A stretch of 64,000 bases of DNA from Olleya sp. Hel_I_94. Lineage in GTDB: Bacteria > Bacteroidota > Bacteroidia > Flavobacteriales > Flavobacteriaceae. The notes under the pieces were generated by a model that saw only the letters and a program-made list of their open reading frames with translations, made no database searches and was not told the DNA's origin. Positions within the stretch are counted from its first letter, which is position 1. Each line of letters begins with the position of its first letter. Both the position numbers and the translations under genes were made by a program. Shown here piece after piece: positions 54,221 through 63,422 of the stretch. The DNA lies in contig NZ_VISI01000002.1 of NCBI RefSeq assembly GCF_007827365.1, positions 1,617,001 through 1,681,000 of the forward strand, in the 5' to 3' direction.

Positions 54221-56836
54221 TTAAAATTGTTGACCAATTATAAAGTGAGTTTCCCATCCATGTTTAACGGATCCACCAGGTAAAGGATCAAATCCATGAC
54301 CTAAGTCTATACCTAATAATCCAAACGCTGGCATAAAGATTCGGACTCCAAATCCTGCAGATCTTTTAAGTGTAAACGGATTGTAGTCTTTAAAATTATC
54401 ATAAGATGAACCTGCTTCTAAAAACCCTAAGGCATATATTTTAGCAGATTGCTTTAATGTAATTGGGTATCTTAATTCTAATGAGAATTTGTTATAAATT
54501 GTACCACCATCTTGAGAAGATAATGCTTGGTTAGGATATCCACGTAATGCAACTGCTTCCCTACCATCTAAACTATAACTACCTAGTCCATCTCCTCCAA
54601 CAAAGAAACGCTCAAAAGGAATCACACCTCTGTCTTGATTATAAGCTCCTAAAAATCCAAATTCAACACTTGGTCTAAGGACTAGTTTATCAACTAATCT
54701 AGTATACCAATCTCCTTTAAATTTAATTTTATAAAACTCCAACCATTTAAAACGTTCTTGGTCAATTTCGCTAATTCTAGCTGCAGCTTCATTTCTAAGA
54801 ATAACGTTTGCATTTCCATCATTAACAATTGCTTGGTTCTCTGCTCTTTCTACACTTAAAGCAGTATAATCCACACTACTAAACATAGAGTAAGGTATAG
54901 ATAGTTTTGCTGTTGCAGTAAAACTTGATCCTCCCATTGGGAAAATAGGATCATTAAATGTATTATTTCTGCTTAGTCCTAATGTATAAGATAAGTTATT
55001 AGAGTAACCGTCTCCAAACGTAAATAATCCAGTATTATAGTTTTTTAAATTGTAATGTTGAAAACTTACAGCTTGTGATAATGTGAAAAAATCATCTGGT
55101 GTTGATAAACGTTTTGCTAATCCAAAAGTTATACCTGTAATATTAAAACGTTTGTCTTTATCTGCATTTCCAGTAGTTGCATCATATAAAAATTGCTTTG
55201 TGTGCGATAATGATGTTGAAAACTGTACAGGTTTTTTACCTCCTAACCAAGGCTCAGAGAATGAAAAACTATAGGTTTGGAAAAATCTACTAGCTTGTAG
55301 TCTTAATGCTAATTTTTGACCGTCTCCCATTGGGATTGGTTTATAAGCATCTTTTTTGAAAAGGTCTTTAATAGAAAAGTTATTAAAAGATAATCCTAAA
55401 GTCCCTATAAAACCTCCTCCACCGTAACCTCCTTGAAGTTCGATTTGACTAGAACCTGATTCTACTAAAGAATATTCCATATCAATCGATCCTTCTTCTG
55501 GGTTTGGATTTTTAAAGTTAGGCGTTAACTGTTCTGCATCAAAAAATCCTAATTGACTTAGCTCTCTAATAGTACGTACTACGTTTTCTTTACTATATAA
55601 TTCGCCTGGTCTTGTTCTAATCTCTCTATAAATAACGTGATCGTTAGTCTTTTTGTTACCAACTACAGATACCTTATCAAAATATACAGGTTTACCCTCT
55701 GATATTCTAATTTCCATATCAATTACATTACCATCTGCATTAACCTCAACTGGATTAATTGTTGAAAACAAATACCCATTGTTTTGATATAAATTTGTTA
55801 AATCATCACCATCAGGCTTTGTATTATCTGCAATTCGTTTTTGAAGTTGTACACCATTATATGTATCTCCTTTTTCAATACGTAGCTTTCTTTTTAAAAC
55901 CTCATCAGAGTATACTGTATTACCAATAAATGTTACCTCTCCAAAAGTGTACTTTTCTCCTTCTTCTAATTTAATATTTAATGATACAGTTTTATTATCA
56001 TTAATAATTAACGAGTCAGAAATTATCCTAGCATCTCTGTATCCAACCTCTTTATATCTATCGATTAAGCTAGATAAGTCTTCTTTATAGTCTGCTTCAA
56101 TAAATTTAGAACGTTTTAAAATTCTAATAGGATTAATTTTTTTGGTGTTTTTCATAGCTTTTCTAAGCTTCTTATCGCTTAAAACACTATTACCTTCAAA
56201 ATCAATACTTTTTACTTTAACTTTTTGACCTCTATCAATAGCAACCACCATGTTTACAAGAGACTTGGCAATTGAGTCGTTTTTAATTTCGGTAGTTTTT
56301 ACTTGCACATTGGCATTTAAAAAACCGTCTTTTTTATATTTATTCTCTAAATAATTTTTTGTAGTAGTTACTAAGTTTTCAGTGACTTTAGTACCTTTTT
56401 GAAGCTTATTTTCTTTAAGAATTGTTTCGTGTTTACCTTTTTTAACACCAGTAATTTTAACTTCATTAAGTTCTGGAAGGTCTGTTAATCTAATTTCGAC
56501 AAAAGCACTATCGCCTTCTACTTTAAGCAAGTAAACTTCGATATCATTAAATAGGTTAGATTTCCATAGTTTTTTGATCGCGTCACTAATTTCTTCTCCA
56601 GGAATCATTACCTCACTACCTTTTCTTAATCCGGAATAGGTTATAATGGTTTGTTCACTAAAACTAGTGTTCCCTTTTACGGTAATTTCGGCTAGAATTA
56701 ATTTTTTACCGTCTTCGTAGCTTAAATCTTGTGCTTTAACAGATAAAGCACTAATAAGCGTCAGTGCCAACAAGGTGTAATTTAAAATTGTTTTCAATGG
56801 TAATTGTTTAGCTAATTTGTTCACTGGTTTTCCCAA
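54221..56836 (-). CDS. bamA: Outer membrane protein assembly factor BamA
   Basis: BamA inserts beta-barrels into the outer membrane. The protein (up to 871 residues) has an N-terminal signal region (LNYTLLALTLISALSVKAQ) and five POTRA domains. In these, repeated units such as GVKKGKHETILKE, FEGNSVLSDKKLRKAM, FIGNTVYSDEVLKRKL and VVGNKKTNDHVIYREI stand out. A 16-strand barrel follows with SAGFGVRIFMPAFGLLGIDLG near its end. No ATG start exists: the candidates are TTG at 56836, GTG at 56824 and TTG at 56797. The last would begin MKTILNYTLLAL, 11 bases after the uppS stop. The first two overlap uppS. I keep the longest frame, so the exact start is uncertain. Confidence 0.93.
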   Translation of the reverse strand: MGKPVNKLAKQLPLKTILNYTLLALTLISALSVKAQDLSYEDGKKLILAEITVKGNTSFSEQTIITYSGLRKGSEVMIPGEEISDAIKKLWKSNLFNDIEVYLLKVEGDSAFVEIRLTDLPELNEVKITGVKKGKHETILKENKLQKGTKVTENLVTTTKNYLENKYKKDGFLNANVQVKTTEIKNDSIAKSLVNMVVAIDRGQKVKVKSIDFEGNSVLSDKKLRKAMKNTKKINPIRILKRSKFIEADYKEDLSSLIDRYKEVGYRDARIISDSLIINDNKTVSLNIKLEEGEKYTFGEVTFIGNTVYSDEVLKRKLRIEKGDTYNGVQLQKRIADNTKPDGDDLTNLYQNNGYLFSTINPVEVNADGNVIDMEIRISEGKPVYFDKVSVVGNKKTNDHVIYREIRTRPGELYSKENVVRTIRELSQLGFFDAEQLTPNFKNPNPEEGSIDMEYSLVESGSSQIELQGGYGGGGFIGTLGLSFNNFSIKDLFKKDAYKPIPMGDGQKLALRLQASRFFQTYSFSFSEPWLGGKKPVQFSTSLSHTKQFLYDATTGNADKDKRFNITGITFGLAKRLSTPDDFFTLSQAVSFQHYNLKNYNTGLFTFGDGYSNNLSYTLGLSRNNTFNDPIFPMGGSSFTATAKLSIPYSMFSSVDYTALSVERAENQAIVNDGNANVILRNEAAARISEIDQERFKWLEFYKIKFKGDWYTRLVDKLVLRPSVEFGFLGAYNQDRGVIPFERFFVGGDGLGSYSLDGREAVALRGYPNQALSSQDGGTIYNKFSLELRYPITLKQSAKIYALGFLEAGSSYDNFKDYNPFTLKRSAGFGVRIFMPAFGLLGIDLGHGFDPLPGGSVKHGWETHFIIGQQF

Positions 56837-57542
56837 ATCGTCGTTCTCTTTTTTGATATTCTATAATAGCTTCACATAAGTGTTGCTTTGTAAAGTCTGG
56901 CCAAAGTACTGGTGTAAAGTACAATTCTGCATAAGCTATTTGCCATAACAAAAAGTTACTAATGCGTTGCTCTCCACTTGTTCTAATAAGTAAATCTACA
57001 TCTGGTAACGTCTGCGTGTAAAGATGTGCATTAAATACCGATTCGTCAATATTTTCTGTAGAAATTATATTATTTTTAACTTTAGTACTTATTTCTTTAA
57101 CAGCATTTAGCAGCTCTTCTCTAGAGCCATAGCTTAATGCTAAAGTTAAATCCATGTGTGTATTGTCCTTAGTTAAATCCATAACTTCGTGCAACTCCTT
57201 ATATACTTTTTTTGGTAAAGATTTTAAATTACCAATAGCTTTTAGTTTAATATTATTATCTAAAAGTGTTTTAATTTCTTTTTTTAATGAAGATACTAAA
57301 AGCTTCATTAATGTATCAACTTCTAACTTTGGACGATTCCAATTCTCTGTAGAGAAAGCGTACAATGTTAAATGTTTTATACCTAATTCTGCACAAGACT
57401 CTACAGTTTGACGTACAGATTTTGTTCCATTTTCATGACCAAAAGCACGCAACATACCTTTTTGTTTTGCCCAACGACCATTACCATCCATAATTATGGC
57501 AATGTGCTTTGGTAACTGTTTTTTATTTATTTGGTCTTGCAT
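56808..57542 (-). CDS. uppS: Isoprenyl (undecaprenyl diphosphate) synthase
   Basis: UppS makes the C55 carrier lipid for wall and surface-polymer synthesis. From the ATG at 57542 the protein has 244 residues. It has the catalytic aspartate in IAIIMDGNGRWAKQKG (Asp19), LTLYAFSTENWNRP, LALSYGSREEL and DLLIRTSGEQRISNFLLWQIAYAELYF. A TTG start at 57581 is possible, but it would overlap porG by 32 bases and lacks sense as a leader. The gene follows porG by 8 bases and overlaps or abuts bamA, so the four genes are read together. Confidence 0.95.
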   Translation of the reverse strand: MQDQINKKQLPKHIAIIMDGNGRWAKQKGMLRAFGHENGTKSVRQTVESCAELGIKHLTLYAFSTENWNRPKLEVDTLMKLLVSSLKKEIKTLLDNNIKLKAIGNLKSLPKKVYKELHEVMDLTKDNTHMDLTLALSYGSREELLNAVKEISTKVKNNIISTENIDESVFNAHLYTQTLPDVDLLIRTSGEQRISNFLLWQIAYAELYFTPVLWPDFTKQHLCEAIIEYQKRERRFGKTSEQIS

Positions 57543-57549
57543 ATTCACT

Positions 57550-58239
57550 TTAAAATCCGCAGTAACATGGGTTTTTTCCAAAGGTGTAAGTTAACGTTAC
57601 GCCTGTAAAAGTATACCAATCATTATTATTTAAATTCCCAAAACTTCTGCTTGACAGTTCTCCTGCGTCTGGAACGCTTCCATCTAACTCGTCTGAGAAG
57701 GTGTAACGTGCTCCAACTTCAAAAGCTAAGACAAACTCTGGTGTCACAGCTGCTTTAAAACCAATTACCATTGGTATTCCCCAAGCATAGCTTTGTGTGT
57801 CCTCAGACTGTGTTTCTCCTAAATTATTGTAATAAAAGTTATCGTGTTGTACTACACTAAACCCTGTATATAAATATGGTGTTGCTACAAAATTACCTTG
57901 ATGTAAATCAAAATCAAAAAAAGTAAATTCTAAACCAGCAGATAATTCTATAATCTGATTATTAAATTCAAATCCTCTAATTTGTCTGCTTGGATCGTCA
58001 GAGTCGTTATCTATTCCCTCTAATTCTGTAAAGGTCAAAGATATCCTATAAGAGTGTCTAGGACTTCTATTCCATTTATAAATAGCACCAATTGCTAATT
58101 GGCTAGGTGCAATATAGTCTGTAGCACCAACATCTCCAATAAAATTAGAACCACCCAAATACAACCCAAACTCGTTGATTTGTGCACTACTTAATTGTAT
58201 ACATAAAAATGTTAAAACTACTACTGTTAACTGCTTCAT
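57550..58239 (-). CDS. porG: PorG-like / DUF6089 outer-membrane protein
   Basis: This 229-residue protein has a signal peptide (about 1-19, IQLSSAQ) and a small-barrel architecture ending in TFTGVTLTYTFG. It contains INEFGLYLGGSNFIGDVG, SYRISLTFTELEG and WGIPMVIGFKAAVTPEFVLAFEVGARYTFSDELDG, all typical of DUF6089. In Porphyromonas gingivalis the equivalent gene, porG, encodes a type IX secretion component and stands before uppS and bamA. The identical order here supports the name. The role in secretion is an inference. It is not followed by other secretion genes in the window. Confidence 0.8.
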   Translation of the reverse strand: MKQLTVVVLTFLCIQLSSAQINEFGLYLGGSNFIGDVGATDYIAPSQLAIGAIYKWNRSPRHSYRISLTFTELEGIDNDSDDPSRQIRGFEFNNQIIELSAGLEFTFFDFDLHQGNFVATPYLYTGFSVVQHDNFYYNNLGETQSEDTQSYAWGIPMVIGFKAAVTPEFVLAFEVGARYTFSDELDGSVPDAGELSSRSFGNLNNNDWYTFTGVTLTYTFGKNPCYCGF

Positions 58240-58337
58240 AAATCTTCAAAGTTTGCAAATATAATAAATAAGATTAGCCTATAACAATTTGATTGAAATA
58301 GTTACACTTTTAAACAGATTTAACAACAAATTATTGT

Positions 58338-59207
58338 TTAGTTTCTATTATCCTCACCCCAAAGTAGCTTTTTACGGAGTGTATCTAGAAAAGTTTCGTT
58401 ATTTAAAACTATCATTTTAATAGTAAATGGTGCTTTTTTGATTGTGATAGTTGTTTTATTGGACAATGTTGCTATTCTAGAATCTAAGGATACTAAATGT
58501 TTTTTTTCGCGTCCATTAACTTTTAAAGTTATAACTGTAGTGTCGTCTATAACTAATGGTCTTGCACTTAAATTATGAGGTGCAATTGGTGTTAACACTA
58601 AACTTGCAGCATTAGGTGTAATTACTGGACCACCACAACTTAATGAGTAGCCTGTAGATCCTGTTGGTGTAGAAATTATTAAGCCATCACTCCAATATGA
58701 CGTAAGATATTCTCCATTTAATTCGGTTTCAACCGTAATCATAGAGGTGGTATTTTTTCTGCTTACAGCAATTTCATTTAAAGCAAAATTGCAAGAATTA
58801 ATTTCGGCGTTATCCTCAGAACTTTCAATAGTTAACAAACTACGCTCTGAAATAGCATATTTTTTATTCAAAATAGCGTGTATAGCGTCTTCAATCTGGT
58901 CATATTGGATAGTTGCTAAAAATCCTAATCTTCCTGTATTAACACCCACTATTGGTATATTTAAATCTCGCACTAATGTTATGGCTCTTAATATGGTACC
59001 ATCTCCACCAATGCTTACTAAAAAGTCATAGCTAGAGTCTAGTGCAGTAAAAGTTTGATAAGCGGTATTTAATTTTGACGATACACCTTTATAAAAGGCA
59101 TCCTCAATATTAACTTCAATATTTTTATTATTTAAAACATCTAACAATACCTCTAGAGATGCTAGTGGCTTTTTTTTCTGAAATTGGCTAAATATGGCAA
59201 CTTTCAT
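58338..59207 (-). CDS. nadK: NAD kinase
   Basis: NadK phosphorylates NAD to NADP. The 289-residue protein has the GGDGT motif (residues 67-71, in SIGGDGTILRAI), the NGEYLTSYWSDGLIISTPTGSTGYSLSCGGP stretch and the DSRIAT region. It stands 2 bases after the CBS gene and about 100 bases before porG. The order CBS-nadK-porG-uppS-bamA is a common flavobacterial arrangement. The gene product supplies NADPH-linked pathways and has no obvious link with the envelope genes beside it. A complete protein with an ATG start. Confidence 0.96.
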   Translation of the reverse strand: MKVAIFSQFQKKKPLASLEVLLDVLNNKNIEVNIEDAFYKGVSSKLNTAYQTFTALDSSYDFLVSIGGDGTILRAITLVRDLNIPIVGVNTGRLGFLATIQYDQIEDAIHAILNKKYAISERSLLTIESSEDNAEINSCNFALNEIAVSRKNTTSMITVETELNGEYLTSYWSDGLIISTPTGSTGYSLSCGGPVITPNAASLVLTPIAPHNLSARPLVIDDTTVITLKVNGREKKHLVSLDSRIATLSNKTTITIKKAPFTIKMIVLNNETFLDTLRKKLLWGEDNRN

Positions 59208-59209
59208 TA

Positions 59210-59869
59210 TTACATGTTTAGGTATTTATTAAGATAATCAGAGCGCTCTTTTAAGCCATCCAAGTAACTATCTTCCTCGTGACCAGATACAATATTATAA
59301 CTGTAACGTCTAAAAGTTTGCATGATCTCACTTAATCCTACATTACCAATTTTTAGAGTTATTTGTGCAATATCATTTTCTATTTTAGAAATAAACGCAC
59401 CATATAATTTACCATCATTACTTTCTACAATCTGACTAATTTCGCTAAACGAATAATCTGGCAATCCTTTTTCTATGATTAAAACCGCTCCATTTTCTGA
59501 GAAAAAAGGGGTTTCATTAAATAATCCAATAATATCATTAAGCTCATAATACCCTAAATATTTATTACTGTTATTTAAAACAGGCATTATATTGGAAGAG
59601 TTTTGTGCAAAAGCCTCCAAAACATCCAACCAATTAGTATCCTCTCTAACAAAAAAACCTTCGGTAGCATAAGCACAATCCGAAATAACCTCAACTTTTT
59701 GAAAACAATGTGCATCATTCTCTGATATACATCCCATATACACACCTTCGTCATTTTTTATAGGAATATGAGAATAAGTCAACTGATTAAAAAGCAATTG
59801 CAAATCGCTTACTAACCCAGAATTAAGTAATGGTTTTATATCGTTTATTATGTAATCTGAAAGGTTCAT
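59210..59869 (-). CDS. CBS domain protein
   Basis: This 219-residue cytosolic protein has a tandem CBS pair (about residues 15-125), seen in QLTYSHIPIKNDEGVYMGCISENDA and SNIMPVLNNSNKYLGYYELNDIIGLF. The C-terminal part (SQIVESNDGKLYGAFISKIENDIAQITLKIG) is of ACT-like character. CBS pairs bind adenosine ligands and report energy state. It has no catalytic partner domain. It lies directly before nadK with a 2-base gap, so a link with NAD(P) or ATP sensing is plausible but unproven. It is divergent from pdxJ. Confidence 0.82.
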   Translation of the reverse strand: MNLSDYIINDIKPLLNSGLVSDLQLLFNQLTYSHIPIKNDEGVYMGCISENDAHCFQKVEVISDCAYATEGFFVREDTNWLDVLEAFAQNSSNIMPVLNNSNKYLGYYELNDIIGLFNETPFFSENGAVLIIEKGLPDYSFSEISQIVESNDGKLYGAFISKIENDIAQITLKIGNVGLSEIMQTFRRYSYNIVSGHEEDSYLDGLKERSDYLNKYLNM

Positions 59870-59961
59870 TTTATTAAAACTTTAGTTTTGCAAATTAATT
59901 AAAAATTAGCACAAAAAGCCTCTTATACTTTGTATTTTTGTGTTTTAAATTATAGAATAGT

Positions 59962-60675
59962 ATGACAAAATTAAGCGTAAATATCAACAAGATTGCTACT
60001 TTAAGAAATTCTCGTGGTGGCGACACACCAAATGTGGTTCAATTTGCTAAAGATGTACAACGTTTTGGTGCCGAAGGCGTCACTATACATCCAAGACCAG
60101 ACGAACGTCATATAAGATACCAAGATGCTTACGATTTAAAATCTGTAGTTTATACCGAGTATAATATTGAAGGTAATCCAATCCCAAAATTTATGGATAT
60201 GGTTTTAGAGTTACAACCAACACAAGTAACCTTAGTACCTGATAGTATTGACACATTAACAAGTAATGCAGGTTGGGACACCATTAAAAACAAAGCTTTT
60301 TTAGTTGAAGTAATAACTGAATTTAAGAAAAAAGGCATCAGAACATCTATTTTTGTCGATCCTGATTTAGCACAAATAGAAGGTGCCAAAGCAACAGGAA
60401 CAGATAGAATTGAGTTATATACCGAAGCTTTTGCACATCAATACAGTTTAGGTAACAAAGAAGCCATATTACCTTATACAAAATGTGCCGAACTAGCCAA
60501 TAAATTAGGACTTGGTGTTAATGCAGGACATGATTTATCCTTAGATAACATACAATACTTTAAACAAAATATGCCTGGATTACTAGAAGTATCCATAGGT
60601 CATGCTTTAGTTTCTGAAAGTTTATATTTAGGAATAGAAAACGTGGTTAACATGTATAAAAATAAACTAAAATAA
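59962..60675 (+). CDS. pdxJ: Pyridoxine 5'-phosphate synthase
   Basis: PdxJ condenses 1-deoxyxylulose 5-phosphate with aminoacetone phosphate to make vitamin B6 (the DXP-dependent route). The 237-residue TIM barrel has LSVNINKIATLRNSRGG, GVTIHPRPDERHI and VTLVPDS. It ends with GHDLSLDNI and EVSIGHALVSESLYLG, all catalytic or phosphate-binding signatures. The -7-like TATTTTTG at 59933 is a possible promoter box. The downstream hydrolase starts 6 bases later. Other pdx genes are not in the window. Confidence 0.96.
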   Translation: MTKLSVNINKIATLRNSRGGDTPNVVQFAKDVQRFGAEGVTIHPRPDERHIRYQDAYDLKSVVYTEYNIEGNPIPKFMDMVLELQPTQVTLVPDSIDTLTSNAGWDTIKNKAFLVEVITEFKKKGIRTSIFVDPDLAQIEGAKATGTDRIELYTEAFAHQYSLGNKEAILPYTKCAELANKLGLGVNAGHDLSLDNIQYFKQNMPGLLEVSIGHALVSESLYLGIENVVNMYKNKLK

Positions 60676-60681
60676 ATCCAT

Positions 60682-61443
60682 ATGCTCTTACACTCAAATA
60701 TTATTGGAGAAGGAAAACCATTTGTAATACTACATGGCTTTTTAGGCATGAGTGATAATTGGAAAACTTTAGGTAATCAATTTGCTGAGCATTTTCAAGT
60801 CCATCTTGTAGACCAACGTAATCATGGTAGAAGTTTTCATGACGACAATTTTTATTATGAAGCTTTAGCTGAAGATTTAAAACATTATTTTGACGCTAAT
60901 AATATAAAGGATGCCATATTATTAGGACATTCCATGGGCGGAAAAACAGCTATGCTTTTTGCAACGCAATATCCAAAACTTGTAAGCAAACTTATAATAG
61001 CAGACATATCACCACGTTTTTACCCAATACATCATGACGCTATACTAGAAGGTTTGAATAGCCTAGACTTAAATGTCATAAAAAGCAGAGGTCAAGCCGA
61101 CAAACAACTAGCAAACTATGTGTCAGATTCTGGGACAAGACAGTTTTTATTAAAAAATCTATATTGGATTGAAAAAGGAAAATTAGCACTAAGGATGAAT
61201 TTAGATGTTTTAACCGAAAACGTATCCGAAGTTGGAGAGGCATTACCAATACACGCTAAATTTGAAGGAGACACACTGTTTTTAAGAGGTGATAAAAGCG
61301 AATATATAGGCAATCAAGACCAAGCAATTATTAAAAATCACTTTCCAGAAGCCAATATTATTACCATCAGTAATGCTGGACATTGGTTACATGCAGAAAA
61401 CCCAGAAGATTTTTATAATGCTGTAACAAATTTTGTAAATTAA
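60682..61443 (+). CDS. Alpha/beta hydrolase (YbfF-like esterase)
   Basis: This is a 253-residue alpha/beta-hydrolase with HGFLGMSDNWKTLG, the nucleophile elbow LLGHSMGGK (Ser84), FATQYPKLVSKLIIADISP and the catalytic histidine in GHWLHAENPE. It resembles E. coli YbfF, a cytosolic esterase or thioesterase of unclear substrate. It is read with pdxJ, since its start lies 6 bases after that stop. A small four-helix membrane protein follows 24 bases later. No signal peptide is visible. Confidence 0.9.
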   Translation: MLLHSNIIGEGKPFVILHGFLGMSDNWKTLGNQFAEHFQVHLVDQRNHGRSFHDDNFYYEALAEDLKHYFDANNIKDAILLGHSMGGKTAMLFATQYPKLVSKLIIADISPRFYPIHHDAILEGLNSLDLNVIKSRGQADKQLANYVSDSGTRQFLLKNLYWIEKGKLALRMNLDVLTENVSEVGEALPIHAKFEGDTLFLRGDKSEYIGNQDQAIIKNHFPEANIITISNAGHWLHAENPEDFYNAVTNFVN

Positions 61444-61467
61444 GGTCTAATAACTAAAACATAAATT

Positions 61468-61821
61468 ATGAATTTAATTTTAAGATTACTACTTAACGCT
61501 ATAGCTGTATTTGTTTTAGCACATATATTAAACGGAGTTGTGGTAGAAAGCTATCTAACTGCAGTAATTGTTGCCATAGTATTATCTATTTTAAACCTAT
61601 TAATCAAACCTATACTTGTAATACTAACCTTTCCTATAACCATCTTAACCTTAGGGTTATTTTTATTTGTTATTAATGGTTTAATAATACTATTAGCAGA
61701 CAAATTTATTGATGGCTTTGCTGTATCAAGTATTTGGACAGCCATATTATTTAGTATTCTACTATCAATTTTACAATCCCTATTACAATCCTTTTTAAAA
61801 TCAGATACTAAAACTAAGTAA
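61468..61821 (+). CDS. Small four-helix membrane protein (phage-holin-like family)
   Basis: The 117-residue protein has four hydrophobic helices in a compact row: LLLNAIAVFVLAHIL, YLTAVIVAIVLSILNLLI, ILVILTFPITILTLGLFLFVI and SIWTAILFSILLSILQ. It belongs to the widespread Mycobact_4TM / 'phage holin' family, which is chromosomal and has no proven holin role. The gene follows the hydrolase by 24 bases. Its role is unknown. The name holin is misleading, because no lytic genes are near. Confidence 0.82.
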   Translation: MNLILRLLLNAIAVFVLAHILNGVVVESYLTAVIVAIVLSILNLLIKPILVILTFPITILTLGLFLFVINGLIILLADKFIDGFAVSSIWTAILFSILLSILQSLLQSFLKSDTKTK

Positions 61822-61858
61822 AACTTAAAAATAGTCTGTAACACAACATGTTAAAAAC

Positions 61859-61889
61859 TTTGCAATACTATAAAAAAGTAGTACTTTTG
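61859..61889 (+). promoter_or_regulatory. Promoter of tig
   Basis: TTTG (61859-61862) and TACTTTTG (61882-61889) match the Bacteroidota -33 and -7 boxes exactly and are separated by 19 bases. They lie 64 bases before the trigger factor ATG. This is the best promoter in the window. Confidence 0.75.
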
Positions 61890-61953
61890 CACACCTTTTT
61901 AATTAAAAAAAACTAGTGTTAAATGCCCTTTTAGGGCTTTATATCATTTATAA

Positions 61954-63282
61954 ATGAATATTACAAGAGAAAACATTGATGCATTAAATGCTGTAGTAAA
62001 AGTAGAAATCGTTAAAGAAGATTATAACGATAAGGTTGAAAAAATCTTAGTAGACTACAGAAAAACAGCTAACATCCCAGGATTTAGAAAAGGTCAAGTA
62101 CCAATGGGAATGGTAAAAAAACAATACGGTAAAGCAGTATTAGTTGATGAAGTAAACAAATTACTTCAAGATGCATTAAACAAATATTTAACTGAAGAAA
62201 AATTAGATGTATTAGGGCAACCATTACCTAAGCAGCAAGAAGAAATAAACTGGGAATCTGATTCTTTTTCATTTGAATTTGAATTAGGTCTAGCTCCAGA
62301 ATTTAATGTTGATTTAAAAAGCAAAACAGCCATTACACATTACAACATCGTTGCAGATGACAAAATGATTGATGAGCAAGTTGAACGTATCCAAAAACAA
62401 TACGGTAAAATCACACCTGAAACGGAAGTTACAAAGGATAGCGAAATCACTGGTACTTTTAAAAACGAAGAAAAAGAAATAGATAACACAGTTACTATTA
62501 CTTTAGATAAGTTTAAAGGAAAAGCAACAGAAAAGAAATTTATTGGTGCTAAAGTTGGTGATGTAATTACATTAAAAACTAAAGGATTATACGAAGACGA
62601 TCATGAATTAATGAACGCTTTAAAAATCCAACACGATGATGCTCACGGATTAGATATAGAAGTTACTTTTACTATAACAGAAATAAACAGACGTGAATTA
62701 GCAGATTTAGACCAAGATTTATTTGATAAACTTTTTGGAAAAGACGCAGTTAAATCAGCATCAGAACTTAAAGCTAAAATCAAAGAAGATGCAGAAAAGC
62801 AATTTGTACAACAATCTGATCAAAAGTTATTAAACGACGTAACAGAATACTTAGTTGACAACACTAAATTTGATTTACCAGCAGCATTCCTAACAAAATG
62901 GATGCAATCTGCAGGTGAAAAAGAAATGGATGAAGCAACAGCTAAAGAAGAATACGAAAAGTCAGAAAAAAGCTTACGTTACCAACTTATCGAAGGTAAA
63001 TTAATGTCGGACAACGACCTTAAAGTAGACTTTGAAGACGTTAAAACAAATGCCAAAAACATGATTAAAATGCAAATGGCACAGTTTGGACAATTAAATC
63101 CTTCTGAAAAAGAATTAGATGACATCGCAGCACGTGTATTAGGAAACCAAGACGAAGTAAGACGTATTTCTGAGCAAGTAGTAAGTCAAAAATTACTGGA
63201 CCTTTACAAAGAAAAAGCAAACATCAAGACTAAAGAAATGTCTTATGATGCTTTTGTTAAAGAAGTGTATGGTGATAAATAA
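61954..63282 (+). CDS. tig: Trigger factor (ribosome-associated chaperone)
   Basis: Trigger factor binds nascent chains at the ribosome exit. The 442-residue protein has the ribosome-binding N-terminal domain with GFRKGQVPMG (about residues 58-67). A central FKBP-like region is rather weakly conserved here (FKGKATEKKFIGAKVGDVIT). The helical C-terminal arms are rich in E/K/D. It has its own consensus promoter and is followed by clpP, the usual tig-clpP order. A 15-bp hairpin with a T run separates them. Confidence 0.95.
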   Translation: MNITRENIDALNAVVKVEIVKEDYNDKVEKILVDYRKTANIPGFRKGQVPMGMVKKQYGKAVLVDEVNKLLQDALNKYLTEEKLDVLGQPLPKQQEEINWESDSFSFEFELGLAPEFNVDLKSKTAITHYNIVADDKMIDEQVERIQKQYGKITPETEVTKDSEITGTFKNEEKEIDNTVTITLDKFKGKATEKKFIGAKVGDVITLKTKGLYEDDHELMNALKIQHDDAHGLDIEVTFTITEINRRELADLDQDLFDKLFGKDAVKSASELKAKIKEDAEKQFVQQSDQKLLNDVTEYLVDNTKFDLPAAFLTKWMQSAGEKEMDEATAKEEYEKSEKSLRYQLIEGKLMSDNDLKVDFEDVKTNAKNMIKMQMAQFGQLNPSEKELDDIAARVLGNQDEVRRISEQVVSQKLLDLYKEKANIKTKEMSYDAFVKEVYGDK

Positions 63283-63355
63283 TAAATCTTCCCAAATATT
63301 TTTATCAATTTGATAAGAATGTATTAGGAACGGTTTAACAAAATAATCATTATCT

Positions 63356-63396
63356 TTAGGCGTTGTTTAGCAAGACTAAACAGCGCCTAATTTTTT
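63356..63396 (+). terminator. Strong hairpin between tig and clpP
   Basis: The arm TTAGGCG-T-TGTTTAG (63356-63370) pairs with CTAAACA-G-CGCCTAA (63376-63390) around a five-base loop, giving 15 pairs with one T-G, followed by six T. It ends 27 bases before the clpP start. It may terminate tig or act in the clpP leader. Confidence 0.7.
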
Positions 63397-63422
63397 CAAT
63401 TAAAATAACATTTAAGCAGACT

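Noticed and set aside
61468..61821. Phage holin as evidence of a prophage
   Set aside because: The family name is historical. The protein is a chromosomal four-helix membrane protein with no phage gene nearby.
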